Origin: Doris montereyensis
Lineage: Eukaryota; Mollusca; Gastropoda; Nudibranchia; Dorididae
NCBI GenBank assembly: GCA_037039925.1
Contig: JAXRKP010000188.1
Location: forward strand, 132,501 to 196,500
Reading direction: 5' to 3'
DNA length: 64,000 nucleotides
In this document: in pieces, positions 1 through 11,619 of the stretch
Position numbering within the stretch: the first letter of the stretch is position 1
Layout of the letters: each line of letters opens with the position of its first letter
Position numbers and translations under genes: made by a program
The notes under the pieces: generated by a model
The model's input: only the letters and a program-made list of their open reading frames with translations
The model's database searches: none
Told to the model about the DNA's origin: nothing

Positions 1-42
<42 letters not shown>
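1..42. repeat. (TAA)n microsatellite
   Basis: Uninterrupted ATA/TAA trinucleotide run at the window edge, so its full length is unknown. It is followed by AT-rich sequence with no recognisable feature until the exon at 180. Confidence 0.95.
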
Positions 43-179
43 TAATTATTATTATGATTATAATATAAATAACAATGATAATGCTTTTAACAATAAAATC
101 ATGGGTAACAAAATCAATGAACATAGATAGCATTGCCAGCAATAATTAACACGGTATGACGTTAGAATTCCTGTCTTAC

Positions 180-467
180 CTGCTACCACTGCCTGACTCC
201 ACAACACAGCAAACACCAGGACTGGATGCCCACACTCATAGGACACTGGCACTGTTCCCCCATTTTCAAAAGAACGACGGGAATCAATGAAGCGCAGCTC
301 TGATCAAACTGTTGTTGTGCCAGTGCCGACTGACTCCAAGAAGACTGGGCTTTGCTTCTCACAGACTCGGTGGCCACAGCGCATTGTTGAAACCTTAGGT
401 TGGGGGAACAATAGAACACCCTAACCGTACCGTCTTGTAGTGCAGAGTCAACCTCAGTTTGGATGGG
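180..467 (-). CDS. Unrecognised internal coding exon with one probable 1-base frameshift
   Basis: On the minus strand a C-rich tract (the G run at 491-500) precedes an acceptor ending TTGAAG, and the exon ends at a strong donor GTAGCAG/GTAAGA (GT at 178-179). The first frame reads from PIQTEVDSALQDGTVRVFY to ALAQQQFDQ. A second frame reads from ELRFIDSRRSFENGG through VPVSYECGHPVLVFAVLW to SQAVVAG at the donor. The two join if one base is missing near GATCAGAGCTG (about 296-304). I do not recognise the family. QDGTVRVF looks WD40-like, but eight residues prove nothing. The downstream exon would lie left of the window. Confidence 0.4.
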
Positions 468-807
468 CTTCAACAGACGGGGACGTGGGCGGGGGGGGGG
501 TGTTCCTCTTTCAAAACAAACTTTGGAGGGCGTCTCGTGGGTTATGAGGACCCTTGAGGTTTTTAACTAGGTTTTTGTGTTAGGGAAAGAAATGAGGTGA
601 TAGTTGGTTTTCACACAAGGTCTTTGTGTTAATTTGTGTACGACATGGTAAAGGAACACTGTAAGGCATTATTATGTTCATCCATGTATACCTGCATTCA
701 TTCATTCAGCCACGAATGATAATTGACCATCGGTCTATCCATTTATGTGTCTCATACATCAATAAATACAAGCTTGCAGTTTCTTCTAGAACTACATCTT
801 TACGTAC
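468..807. other. Non-coding stretch
   Basis: Contains a 10-G homopolymer (491-500) that serves as the polypyrimidine tract of the minus-strand exon, then anonymous sequence leading into CA-rich repeats. No gene seen. Confidence 0.6.
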
Positions 808-814
808 TAAACAT

Positions 815-851
<37 letters not shown>

Positions 852-1137
852 ACACATTCATGCAACCATTTACATGTATATCATATACTTTCACACAAAC
901 ATGCACACACACACACATATACAACACATTCATGCAACCATTTACATGTATATCATATACTTTCACACAAACATGCACACACACACACACACACACACAC
1001 ACAATACATTCATGCAAACATTTACATGTATATCATATATTTTCACACAAACATGCACACACACACATATATACAACACATTCATGCAAATATTTACATG
1101 TATATCATATACTTTCACACATACATGCATACATACA
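808..1137. repeat. Compound minisatellite with embedded (CA)n, about four units
   Basis: A unit of roughly 70-75 bp is repeated about four times: a variable (CA)n block, then ATATACAACACATTCATGCA, then a TTTACATGTATATCATATAC segment ending CTTTCACACAAACATG. Length differences between units lie mainly in the CA block. Open frames here (Thr/His/Tyr-rich or Cys/Val/Met-rich) are by-products of the repeat. Confidence 0.9.
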
Positions 1138-1672
1138 AATGCACATGCATACAAACTAAACCTACATACATACATACATACATACATACATACATACACA
1201 CATGCATTATACAAACACATGCGTACATACACACATACATCCATACATACAAATACACATGCATACAAACCTACATACATACATACATACACATACATAA
1301 TACAAACACACATGCGTACATACATACACACACATATATACATACATACATACACAAATACATACATGCATGCATACAAATACACATGCATTCATACCTA
1401 CATACATACATACATACACACACATACATACATACAAACACACATGCATACATACATACAAACACACACATACATACATACACAAATGCATACATACATA
1501 CATATTATACATACACACATACGAACATACATACACACACATACATACATATACACATACACACATACATACATACACAAATACATACATACTATACATG
1601 CACACACACATACATACCTACATACATATACATACATACATACATACATACATACATACATACATACTACTT
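1138..1672. repeat. (CATA)n/(TACA)n tetranucleotide tract with CACA interruptions
   Basis: About 530 bp of imperfect CATACATA repeats broken by ACACAC and ATGCAT variants. The tetranucleotide is translatable in several frames without stops, which creates long false ORFs on both strands. Confidence 0.95.
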
Positions 1673-2039
1673 GCACTTACACAAAAAGATTAAACAAAAA
1701 TGATTGCGATTTCAAATCACGTAAGAAGCCGTGTTATTGTACTAGTACTAACATCGTGTTAAGTATGCATTGCTATGAAAACTGTGATCAATGGCATTGA
1801 AAAGCCAACTGTCTTCCAATATTGTGCCTGTAGGGATTCGTTATTACGGGAAGTGGGCTCATTGGTCGGCGGCGAGGATTTCAATGTTGTGGCTGTACAG
1901 ACTAGCCCTGGGTCAATAGGTTGCACGACACCGTCAAACAATGAAAGTTTGTCTGGATTGGTCAACATTTGTACACAGTCATTTTGAAAAAAAGAAGCCA
2001 GTCATTAGCTTCAATGAGTGGGACTCACTTTCTCCCTCC

Positions 2040-2105
2040 CTCCTCACTCTGCCTCACTCTGCCTCGCTCTCTCTGTCTCTGTCTCTGTCTCTGTCTCTGT
2101 CTCTG

Positions 2106-2199
<94 letters not shown>

Positions 2200-2203
2200 C
2201 GTC
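2040..2203. repeat. (CT)n tract with a CTCTGT sub-domain
   Basis: Starts with CTCTGC units, changes at about 2070 to CTGTCT hexamers, then to pure CT from about 2125 to 2197. The graded structure suggests successive expansion of neighbouring motifs. Confidence 0.95.
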
Positions 2204-2289
2204 TCTGTCTGTCTGTTGGCTCGCAAGCCTACTCGGTCTCGACAACCCCACCTATTTACGTGGTCTTCACATTTGAATCCAAACAGTGA

Positions 2290-2395
2290 CATCATTACTG
2301 ACATCAGTAATACAGGCTATAAGAACATTACAGACATCAGTAATACAGGCTATAAGAACATTACTGACATCGGTAATAGAGGCAATAAAAACATT
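2290..2395. repeat. 33-bp minisatellite, three copies
   Basis: Three copies of a 33-bp unit starting CATTACTGACATC and containing AGTAATACAGGCTATAAG; the last copy has diverged (GGTAATAGAGGCAATAAA). Confidence 0.85.
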
Positions 2396-2490
2396 CAATA
2401 CACTTTTAGATGAGTACGTAAATGTTTGAATGTATGTAATGTATGCATGTATATTTGCATTTATATATTCATGTATATATGTATAAATAC

Positions 2491-2705
<215 letters not shown>

Positions 2706-2790
2706 GAATGTTTGAATGTACTCAAACGCCTATAGTTGTAGTTGTAAGCACTGTAATGATGGGTGCCAATGTTATGCTTGTTATTGCCAT

Positions 2791-2791
<1 letters not shown>

Positions 2792-2863
<72 letters not shown>
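2792..2863. repeat. (TA)n microsatellite
   Basis: About 36 uninterrupted TA dinucleotides; self-complementary and likely length-variable. Confidence 0.95.
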
Positions 2864-2865
<2 letters not shown>

Positions 2866-3149
2866 TGTACTATCAGTATCATTAGTGTCATATCGGGATG
2901 AATTAAGAATAAGAGGAAACAAGAAGATGAAGACAGACATATAAATGGACATGTGAACGGGAAGAAGGTGGGTGTACCAGTAGGACTCTCCAACTTAACA
3001 CATAAAAGCGTCAAAGGGACGGCGTAGAACCTACCAGTAGCGCTCACCGAACGCTCAACCAAATAGGACGGGCAAGCACGTGTTTTGAAAGCAGGTGAGA
3101 CAAAGAGAGAAGGCATACTTTAAAAAAAAAAATTTGATTTCATTAAAAC

Positions 3150-3445
3150 CCATACTCACAACTGAAGTGATCTCGGGGTTTTCGGTGGGATTTTTTTATT
3201 TTATCCGCGCTACCCTGTAAACAGCCAAGGGATCTTTAACGCGCACAGTGTTGTGATCTGCACACGGGACCTCCTTTTTATCGTCCATCTACGGTGGAAC
3301 TTGGTGTCGATCTACCTATCTGGACCAGGTGGGTAGGTTTTGCTAAAACAATACTTGAGAAAATAGTTCAACGCCTGGCGGAGCTCGAAGCCACTACCTT
3401 TTGGTTGAGAGGTCGACACCTTGCCTCTGGATTACCGAGTCCCCA
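3150..3445. repeat. Dispersed repeat family R1, copy 1
   Basis: About 295 bp matching 7099-7365 in order: GTGATCTCGGGGTTTTCGG, a T-rich run, CAAGGGATCTTTAACG, a CACACGGGACCTCC-type segment, TATCTGGACCAGG and GCCTCTGGATTACCGAG. Shorter pieces of the family recur at 7890-8010, 9585-9645, 11865-11960 and 63190-63225. No coding potential. It may be a SINE or an element end, but no A/B box is obvious. Confidence 0.7.
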
Positions 3446-3461
3446 AAAGGCAGACAATTCA

Positions 3462-3892
3462 GGGAAAAGGTTACTGCAATTCAGGTGAGTCAAAGAAAGA
3501 TCTGGAAAAAGGTCACTGCAACTCAGGTGAGTCAAAGAAAGATCTGGGAAAAGGTTACTGCAACTCAGGCGAGTCAAAGAAAAATCTGGGAAAAGGTTAC
3601 TGCAATTCAGGTGAGTCAAAGAAAGATCTGGGAAAAGGTTACTGCAATTTAGATGAGTCAAAGAAAAATCTGGGAAAAGGTTACTGCAATTCAGGTGAGT
3701 CAAAGACAGATCAGGAAAAAGGTTACTGCAATTCAGGTGAGTCAAAGACAGATCAGGGAAAAGGTTACTGCAATTCAGGTGAGTCAAACAAATATCTGGG
3801 AAAAGATTACTGCAATTCAGATGAGTCAAAGACAGATCAGGGAAAAGGTTACTGCAATTCAGGTGAGTCAAAGACAGATCTGGGAACAGGAA
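3462..3892. repeat. 42-bp minisatellite carrying a consensus splice donor in most units
   Basis: Ten units of 42 bp with core GGTTACTGCAATTCAGGTGA followed by GTCAAAGAAAGATCTGG. Seven units keep the exact 5' splice-site consensus CAGGTGAGT on the plus strand and three carry a substitution in it (CAGGCGAGT, TAGATGAGT, CAGATGAGT). Because 42 is divisible by three, both strands have 14-residue repeat ORFs, which I do not regard as genes. It abuts the LINE reverse-transcriptase fragment that starts at about 3893. Confidence 0.9.
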
Positions 3893-4850
3893 GAATTTCC
3901 AAATGACATTAAAGAGGGTCATATCAAATAAGCTAAAAAGAGAGATCTCAATAAGTGCATCAACTACAGGAGGATGATGTCAGTTCCAAGTTCCAGGAAA
4001 GGATCTCAACAGGGTTATACTTGAAAGACTTAAGCAAGTTCCAAGAAAGGTTCTCAACAGGGTTATACTTGAAATACTTAAACAATTTTCATGAAAGGTT
4101 CTCAACAGGGTTATACTTGAAAGACTTAAACAATTTTCATGAAAGGTTCTCAACAGGGTTATACTTGAAAGACTTAAACACGTTTCAGGAAAGGTTCTCA
4201 ACAGGGTTATACTTGAATGAGTTATAAGGGCAATCGATGCCCAACTACGAGATGAGCAAGCAGGAATTAGACAAAATAGACCATGTACTGACCAAATAGC
4301 CACATTGCGCATCATTGTTGAGCAATCGCTAGAGTGTAATTCACCCCCTATACATCAATTTCATCGACTTGAGAAAGATTTGACAGCCTCCACAGGGATT
4401 CTCTTAGGAAACTCCTACGACATTTTGGAGTACAAGTAAAATTTATAAAAATAATACAGAAATCCTATGAACATATGACAGCAAAAGTAATACCGGCATA
4501 TGCTAGAGAAGTCACCGAATCCTTCAGCGTCAAGATGAAAGTTGGTCAAGGCGGCCTTCTTTCTGTTTCTTTTACCATTGACTTCCTGATATTGATAAAA
4601 AATAAACTGCAACAGATGGGAGCAGAAATGGCATTCAATGGACATTGATTTCATTGACAAAACAAATAAACGACCTGGATTTCACTGATGACAACGCTTT
4701 GCATTCCCACACGCACAAGCAAATGCAAGGTAAAACTGATGCCATTGAGAACATAGCATCATATGTGGGACTAACAGCTAATTACAAGAAAACCAAGCTC
4801 TTCACAACTACAAAACCTGAAACATCCTACTAATAATACTAAAACGAGAA
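3893..4850 (+). pseudogene. Non-LTR retrotransposon reverse-transcriptase fragment (copy D), broken
   Basis: Frames on the plus strand give, in order, PNDIKEGHI, KKRDLNKCINYR (equivalent to the conserved NYRGI box), LNRVILERLK-like text, AIDAQLRDEQAGIRQNRPCT (the QAGFR box), DQIATLRIIVEQSLE, a degenerate F-DFEKAFDS-like segment, a GVRQGC/LSP-like segment, NDLDFTDDNAL (the Y/F-xDD box, here TDD) and IASYVGLTANYKKTKL. This is the palm region of a jockey/CR1-like reverse transcriptase. Many stops and frameshifts make it dead. It differs from the LINE family at 13-20 kb. A 48-bp minisatellite is embedded in it. Confidence 0.8.
3985..4224 (+). repeat. 48-bp minisatellite made from a reverse-transcriptase motif
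   Basis: Five units of 48 bp with TTCTCAACAGGGTTATACTT as core. In the RT frame this core reads LNRVILERLK, the segment between the NYRGI and QAGFR boxes, which a LINE normally carries once. The final unit runs into the remaining RT sequence (VIRAIDAQLRDEQ-like), so the array is an internal amplification of the element's coding sequence. Confidence 0.85.
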
Positions 4851-4884
4851 GCACTGGAAAATATGGGCAAATGCAGATTTAAGA

Positions 4885-7098
4885 TATCTGATTTACCAAC
4901 ATCCACAGATTTCTTACCCACATCCACAGTGCTAAGGTAATCTCTTACTGATTTACCACATCCACAGTGCTAAGGTAATCTCTGAGTTTTGATCTGATTT
5001 ACCCACATACACAGCACTAGGTAATCTCTGGGTTTTGATCTGATTTACCCACATCCACAGTGCTAAGGTAATCTCCACATCCGTTTTCATCTGATTTTGA
5101 TCTGATTTACCCACATCCACAGCATTAAAGTTTTCATCTGATTTACCCCCATCCACAGTCTGGGTTTTGATCTGATTTACCCACGTCCGTCTTCATCTGA
5201 TTTACCCACATCCACATATGCTCTTCATCTGATTAAGATAATCTCTGGGTTTTGATCTGATTTACCCACATCCAGCGCTATCTTGGGTTTTGATCTGATT
5301 TACCCACATCCACAGTCTTCATCTGATTTACCCATCCACAGCGCTAAAGGTAATCTCTGGGCTTTGATCTGATTTACCCACATCCACAGCGATTAAGGTA
5401 ATCTCTGGGCTTTGATCTGATTTACCCCCATCCACAGTCTAAGGTAATCTCTTTACCCACATCCACAGTGCTAAGGTAATCTCTGAGCTTTGATCTGATT
5501 TACCCACATCCACCATCCTAGTTTTGATCTGATTTACCCACATCCACAGCACTAGGTTTTTTGATCTGATTTACCCCCATCCACATCCAAGGTAATCTCT
5601 GGGCTTTGATCTGATTTACCCCCATCCACAGTCTAAGGTAATCTCTGGGTTTATCCACATCTGATTTACCCACATCCACCACTAACGTAATCTAGTTTGA
5701 TCTGATTTACCCACATCCACAGCATCTAATTTAATCTCATCCACGTTGATCTGATTTACCCCCATCCACAGTGCTAATAATCTCTGTTTGATCTGATTTA
5801 CCCCCATCCACAGGTCTTTTTGATCTGATTTACCCACATCCACATCATCTGATTTACACATCCACAGTGCTAAGGTAATCTCTGATCTGATTTACCCACA
5901 TCCGTCTTCATTAACGTAATCTCTAGATTTTTACCCCCATCCACAGCGCTAATGTAATCTCTGGGCTTTGATCTGATTTACCCACATCCACTGCGCTAAG
6001 GTAATCTCTGATCTGATTTACCTCTGGGCTTTGATCTGATTTACCCCCATCCACAGCGCTAAGGTAATCTCTGGGTTTTGATCTGATTTACTCCCATCCA
6101 CAGCGCTAAGGTAATCTCTTACCCACATCCACAGCGCTAAGGTAATCTCTGGGTTTTGATCTGATTTACCCCATCCACTGCCTAACGGTAATCCATCCAC
6201 AGCGCTAAGGTAAACTCTGGGTTTTGATCTGATTTACCCACATCCACAGCGCTAAGGTAATCTCTTACCACATCCACAGCTCTAAGGTAATCTCTGGGGT
6301 TTGATCTGATTTACCCACACCCAAAGCGCTAAGGTAATCTCTTACCCACATCCACAGTGCTAAGGTAATCTCTTACCCACATCCACAGTGCTAAGGTAAT
6401 CTCTGAGCTTTGATCTGATTCACCCACATCCACAGCGCTACGGTAATCTCTGGGTTTTGATCTGATTTACCTACATACACAGCGCTAAGGTAATCTCTGG
6501 GCTTTGATATGACTTACCCACATCCACAGTGCTAAGGTAATCTCTGATTCTGATCTGATATACCTACATACACAGCGCTAAGGTAATGTCTGGGCTTTGA
6601 TCTGATTTACCCATATCCACAGTGCTAAGGTAATCTCTGGGCTTTGGATTTACCCATATCCACAGTGCTAAGGTAATCTCTATTTGATCTGACCCATCCA
6701 CAGTGCTAAGGTAATCTCTTACCCACATCCACAGTGCTAAGGTAATCTCTAGGCTTTGATTTTTGATCTGATTTAGCCGCATCCACAGTGCTAAGGTAAT
6801 CTCTTACCCATATCCACAGTGCTAAGGTAATCTCTAGGCTTTGATCTGATTTACCCACATCCACAGTGCTAAGGTAATCTCTGGGCTTTGATCTGATTTA
6901 CCCCATCCACAGTGCTAAGGTAATCTCTGGGCTTTGATCTGATTTACCCACATCCACAGTGCTAAGGTAATCTCTGGGCTTTGATCTGATTTACCCACAT
7001 CCACAGCACTAAGGTAATCTCTTACCCCATCCACAGTGCTAAGGTAATCTAGAGGCTTTGATCTGTTTTACCCACATCCATAGTGCTAAGGTAATCTC
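4885..7098. repeat. 47-bp minisatellite array, about 2.2 kb
   Basis: Roughly 45-50 degenerate units of about 47 bp: TTTGATCTGATTTACCC, ACATCCACAGTGCTAAG, GTAATCTCTGGGC. Many units are shortened by internal deletions, especially between 5150 and 6000; the last 700 bp are more regular. The array runs directly into repeat family R1 at 7099, whose first bases continue the unit. The unit also resembles the R1 head seen elsewhere (TTTACCCCATCCAC then GATCTCAGGGTGAAT), so it probably grew from R1. Confidence 0.9.
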
Positions 7099-7365
7099 TG
7101 GGCTTTTGGTAGGATTTTTTGATTTTGTCCACATTGCCCTTCATACAGTCAAGGAATCTTTAACGTGAACAGATTGCAGTGATCTGCAAATGGGATCTCC
7201 TTTCTATCGTCCGTCTCCGATGGGACTAGACGTCGAACCACCTTCCTGGACCAGGAGCAGCGGGTAAGATTTTACTCGAAAAACATCATGAAAGTTTTTT
7301 CAAATGAATCAACCTTTGGGGTGAGAGGCCAACACCTTGCCTCTGGACTACCGAGTGTCTAGCAG
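7099..7365. repeat. Dispersed repeat family R1, copy 2
   Basis: Collinear with 3170-3445: TGGTAGGATTTTTTGATTTT, CAAGGAATCTTTAACG, GGGATCTCCTTTCTATCG, CCTGGACCAGG and TTGCCTCTGGACTACCGAG. Its left end is continuous with the 47-bp array. Confidence 0.75.
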
Positions 7366-8184
7366 AACTGCCCGCCAGGAGTTTGGGAAAGACTGAATGA
7401 AATGGTTTGCTGGATGATAAATACATGTACAGTTCATGAGCCTACACAAGTTGAAAGGATAGAGATAACAAATCTATTTTTTAAATCTTTTTATCTTTCT
7501 TTAAATGAAGCCAGGATAAGATTTAAGATGTTTGAAAGGAAAATTCACTGAACGAATGACAAGTGTCTTGGAACTTTCAACAATATTTTTAATTGAAAAA
7601 AAAACAAAGAATAGATTTATGTTATTCAAAACGACTAACTGATTGCTTCATCCATGTGACTAGCAATGGGCGTTTACAACAACACAAAAAACACCACAAA
7701 AACCACCAATAATATTTATAACAATTTTTATAACAGCCAATCAATAGTGAAAACATAATATTTTGAAGAAAAAAAAAGACTTCATGTGGCAGGTTACTAC
7801 AAAATCAAAGACTGAAAATGCTGTTTTTGACACAATCCCAAGGCATTTTTAAAAGGGCAAATTGGACAAACGCAAAAAAGCAGACCTGGTTGCTTCATTG
7901 CAATTCACCCCATCAACCATATGCAGTGATCTTAGGGTGAATGAAGACGAGAGATAAGTGATAGAGTCCAAAGAAAGAAGTAGGACCCCCAGTAGCACTA
8001 ATCAATTGCCCCCACACACACACACACAGACACGCACACACACAAAGCAGAAGAAAAAAGCTGCTATCTTTGACCAGTTTTTAACTTCAATACATGTACA
8101 TGATTCAAATCTTCAATACTTAAAAGGTTATTATGAGTGTGACAAATGCTAAATATCTTTAAACAAAAATCATACAATTTTACA
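7366..8184. other. No gene seen; R1 fragment at 7890-8010
   Basis: AT-rich sequence with poly-A runs. At 7890-8010 there is a piece of family R1 (AATTCACCCCATCAACC, GTGATCTTAGGGTGAAT, then AAGTAGGACCCCCAGTAG), followed by a short CA-rich stretch (8012-8044). The short open frame across it is not supported as a gene. Confidence 0.6.
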
Positions 8185-9296
8185 TTCAGTCTAAAGAGAC
8201 TTCCTAGAATTACTATTTACATTGATGTAAAGCAACAAAACAAAATCACAGTTGATGATTACATGTAGATATCTATATAAGGTAGTGAAATTCTTAGACA
8301 AAAAAACAAACCCCAACCCAGTCGCATGGGACAGGTTTGACGTTGGTTTGAAGCAGTTCAAGTTATTACTCAACAGGGACAGTTACAGAGTTGTTATAAT
8401 TATATATATAAATGTATAAGAAATGTTAGACTTTCGATTCCTTCAAAGTTCATTAAATAAGTTAACAATTTATCACATATGTCTTAAATAAATGCTTATG
8501 TTCAGACATTTAACAGAAATGAAAGCATAAAATGAGGAGTGTGAAATTTCGAAAGTACTGACACTTTTTATTGTAAAAAGTCAACACAGCCAGGGGCAAA
8601 AGAAAGAAGACAATATCCATCGTATCTAATCAACACATTGGTGAATGTCAAATCCACACACAGGGGGGACAAACCCAAATGAAATGGAGAAAATCACAAG
8701 TAAATAAAACAAGCAACAACCTCAGAAAATATGAAAGCAACACTCCCATAGACAAAAAAGAATAAAAAAAACATAAAACAAACAACATCAAATCAATCAT
8801 CAAACACGTTCATGTTGTTTTGGGTGATAAAAAAAGCAGAAAAAAAGAACTAAATCAAGATTCAAAGTGTTGAAAAACAGTCAAGGATAATATCTGTCAT
8901 TGAAAGAAATTTGCACAGCTGGGATGTGGGTGTGGCGGACGTTAGTAATTTGCCAAGTTCTGGTTGGTTGAGATTGCACGTGTGCACTTTGTAAAGACAA
9001 CCATTGGCGTGTATTGCTTTTGTGACAAAACGGCGAATGATCAAGCTGAAATGAACAGGATGTATTGCAAGTTTTTTTATAGAAAAGGAAACTATTTACT
9101 AGTGGACATTTCAAAGGAAACATGACACGGGCATTAACTTATGTTCTTCAATGTTGGCATTTATCGCGTTTTTGTCATGGAACCCTTCTTGTATAATATA
9201 ACATGACACCACAACTTGTCATGTGGCTTGAAACAGTTCAGGTTGTTTTTTAGTGTACTAGATCTACATGTAAATGCAGAGATAGACATAAATATT
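8185..9296. repeat. Pair of diverged direct repeats (about 8300-8380 and 9195-9260)
   Basis: Both places share a block that on the minus strand reads NNLNCFKP, with the DNA core GTTTGAAGCAGTTCAAGTT versus GCTTGAAACAGTTCAGGTT, a nearby CATGGGACAGG/CATGTGG segment and an acatgta/atctacatg motif. They look like two old copies of one dispersed repeat. The rest of the interval is AT-rich with no gene. Confidence 0.5.
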
Positions 9297-9306
9297 GATT
9301 GATAAA

Positions 9307-9557
<251 letters not shown>

Positions 9558-9645
9558 AACAAAAGGGGAGAGGTATTTTGTTTCAATGCAATTTAATTTG
9601 TCCACCATATGTAGTGATCTCAATGTGAATTGTGAGGAAACAGAA

Positions 9646-10239
9646 AAAGGTTTCCAGGTATGTCATTCCTTTAACGTCATATCTTGTTTATGCTTCAATC
9701 TAGTGGGTCAAAAGAAAATGTTTCATGCAGTATATAATAAATTGAAAACTTTAAAAAATGTGTGACTGGTGTCGCGTCTGGCCTTCAATATCTTAAGACT
9801 TTGCTGTGATTTACTCAATCAATTATAAATCATTTAGCTTATTCTCTTTAACAGAGGTAAAAATGACTGACCTTCAACCTAGCTAGAACATGATGAAAGA
9901 AAATATATTTTAGGCCCGTTTAAGACCTAAATTTTTAGGCAAAAAAATACAGACAGAATGTTTTATATCGAATCAATGTATCATTCTATAAACATTTGAG
10001 AAGAGACATATTCTTGTAGAGAGAAAAAGATCTCTTGGTTAAATTTAAAGAATGAAGATGAGCATGAACTTCTACACATCTCTCAAACAAGTTCATGTCC
10101 ATGATGCACACAGAAAAGAAAGGAAAGGTCATTCAACTAAACCCTGAAGGGATAATTTAAATCAAAATGATTGAGGAAAACTTGTGAGACATAACGACAG
10201 GAGAAGGTATCTATGCTACTAACATTATTAGCGTTGTCT
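9646..10239. other. No feature recognised
   Basis: AT-rich sequence downstream of the minus-strand TRIM-like fragment. It may contain that gene's 3' untranslated region, but no poly(A) signal stands out. Confidence 0.5.
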
Positions 10240-11215
10240 TCACTTGTTAAGCATGTTTATGAGGAAAAAAGACTGCAATGTCCACGACTGTCTCTGGGCA
10301 TTTTCAAAGCAAGACTGAAGAAGAGTCAAATTCCTGTCCACAATGTTTTCTCCACTGCAAGTGACTTGGTTAGCACTGCTAACATTTCCCACTGGGTGAA
10401 AAAGTTTTTGGTCAAAGCTGTGATATGCCGCGTTCCTTGGATCCATCTTCCGCTGCACAGAGTAAGCTATCTTGCCGGCAACAAATTCTCTGGGATGGAA
10501 ATCTTTTGCAAAAAGATCTAAACCTGGCTTGGCTTTCACAGTCTGTTCCATGCAAGGCAATTCTCTTGTTTCTTGTGGGGATGGACGGCTCGGGGTTTCA
10601 TATCCAGACTCGTGCAAGTCATCACGTTCATCGCTGATGTCAAATCGAACACCATCTTGTTTTCTCCTTCCCAACCTTTGTGAGCTCTCTTGGGAAAATC
10701 CTTGCCAGTTTGTATCGGCCACAGATAACATTAAATTTTTCTTCTCTTTTCACGCCAGGGAGTATGTATTTCAAAATTTCCTGAAGATGGTATTTTTGCA
10801 CTCAGCTCTTTTGTCACACTCATGGACTTGGCAGAGATCTCATTGAGCTCAGAAGTTTTGCTAGAGTCGTCCTCATGCACAATATCTAAGGGCAGCTTTG
10901 AAAGAGTCTTTTCCTGACACATCCTGAGTACTGGTCCTGCAACTTTCCTCTGATGCAAATCAGTTGATTTGACTGACATCTCTATTGGAGAGGGCAAGAC
11001 AGGCTTTCTAGATGTGCTTTCTGAAGTACTTCCATGCACTTGTTCTTTAGGCTGAGCTGAATCATACGCCTGTTGTCTGAGATCATCTAAACTCAATGTA
11101 CACAACTTTGTAACCTTTGTGTTGTCACTGCTGTGGCTAACCAGATGAACCAGTGGGAGGGCAAGTAATGCTTCCATATCAACGTCTAGATCAACCGACA
11201 CATGCCTTGTAATCT
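10240..11215 (-). pseudogene. TRIM-like protein, C-terminal part, frame broken (gene or pseudogene)
   Basis: A minus-strand frame opens after an acceptor ending AATGTAG (about 11216) and reads ITRHVSVDLDVDMEALLAL, then a Ser/Thr-rich stretch to GNFEIHTPWREKRRK near 10735. An A run (GAAGAAAAATTTAATG) then breaks the frame. Dropping one A continues it as FNVICGRYKLARIFPRELTK, and another frame gives DISDERDDLHESGYETPSRP and on to AYHSFDQKLFHPVGNVSSAN. The continuity across two shifts suggests recent coding sequence. No catalytic or NHL/SPRY motif is identifiable. Its link to the coiled-coil exon just upstream is inferred from strand, spacing and a plausible acceptor. Confidence 0.4.
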
Positions 11216-11252
11216 ACATTTTTCATTACATCGCTATCTGAAAGACAATCAA

Positions 11253-11619
11253 TTAACTTCTCCTTATTTCGATATCTTCCCCTTTTTTGACGTTATCTTC
11301 TTTCAAGAATTTTTCTCCAATCAGACATAGTTCTGCCATGTAAGTAACATAATCTTCTATTTCACTTGAATGTTGCTTCAAAGTATCTGATGTGTCAAGA
11401 ACATTGCTGTCAATGGTCTTGAGCACATGTACATAAAAGGCATCAAGAAGTTGATGAAGATTTGCGATGATACTTCTAGCTTTAATCTTCGTTTTGAAAC
11501 TATTTCGTTCTAATGTTTCCACCATATGTCTTCTATTGACAAGACCATTGAGGTCATTTAATCTTGAATAGCTTTCTTGTAACAAATCTCTCAACTCCCT
11601 TTGATGAGACATGGTCAAT
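11253..11619 (-). CDS. TRIM-like coiled-coil exon (partial gene)
   Basis: After an acceptor TATATTTCAG (about 11620-11629) the minus strand reads LTMSHQRELRDLLQESYSRL and continues for about 120 residues with leucines at coiled-coil spacing (LVNRRHMVETLERNSFKTKI, LHQLLDAFYVHVLKTID, EIEDYVTYMAELCLIGEKFL). The spacing and the ...AELCLIGEKFLK end resemble the coiled coil that follows a B-box in TRIM proteins. No RING or B-box exon was found upstream. The methionine sits just after an acceptor, so this is more likely an internal exon than a start. The donor is unclear: a weak GATAAC/GTCAAA at about 11287 fits the phase of the next exon. Confidence 0.45.

Noticed and set aside
723..1703. Long Thr/His/Ile/Tyr-rich open frames on both strands
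   Set aside because: They follow the (CATA)n repeat, which has no stop in several frames; composition is purely repeat-driven.
3368..3922. 184-codon minus-strand ORF with 14-residue repeats (SLTHLNCSNLFPDL)
   Set aside because: Direct product of the 42-bp minisatellite; the plus strand is equally open.
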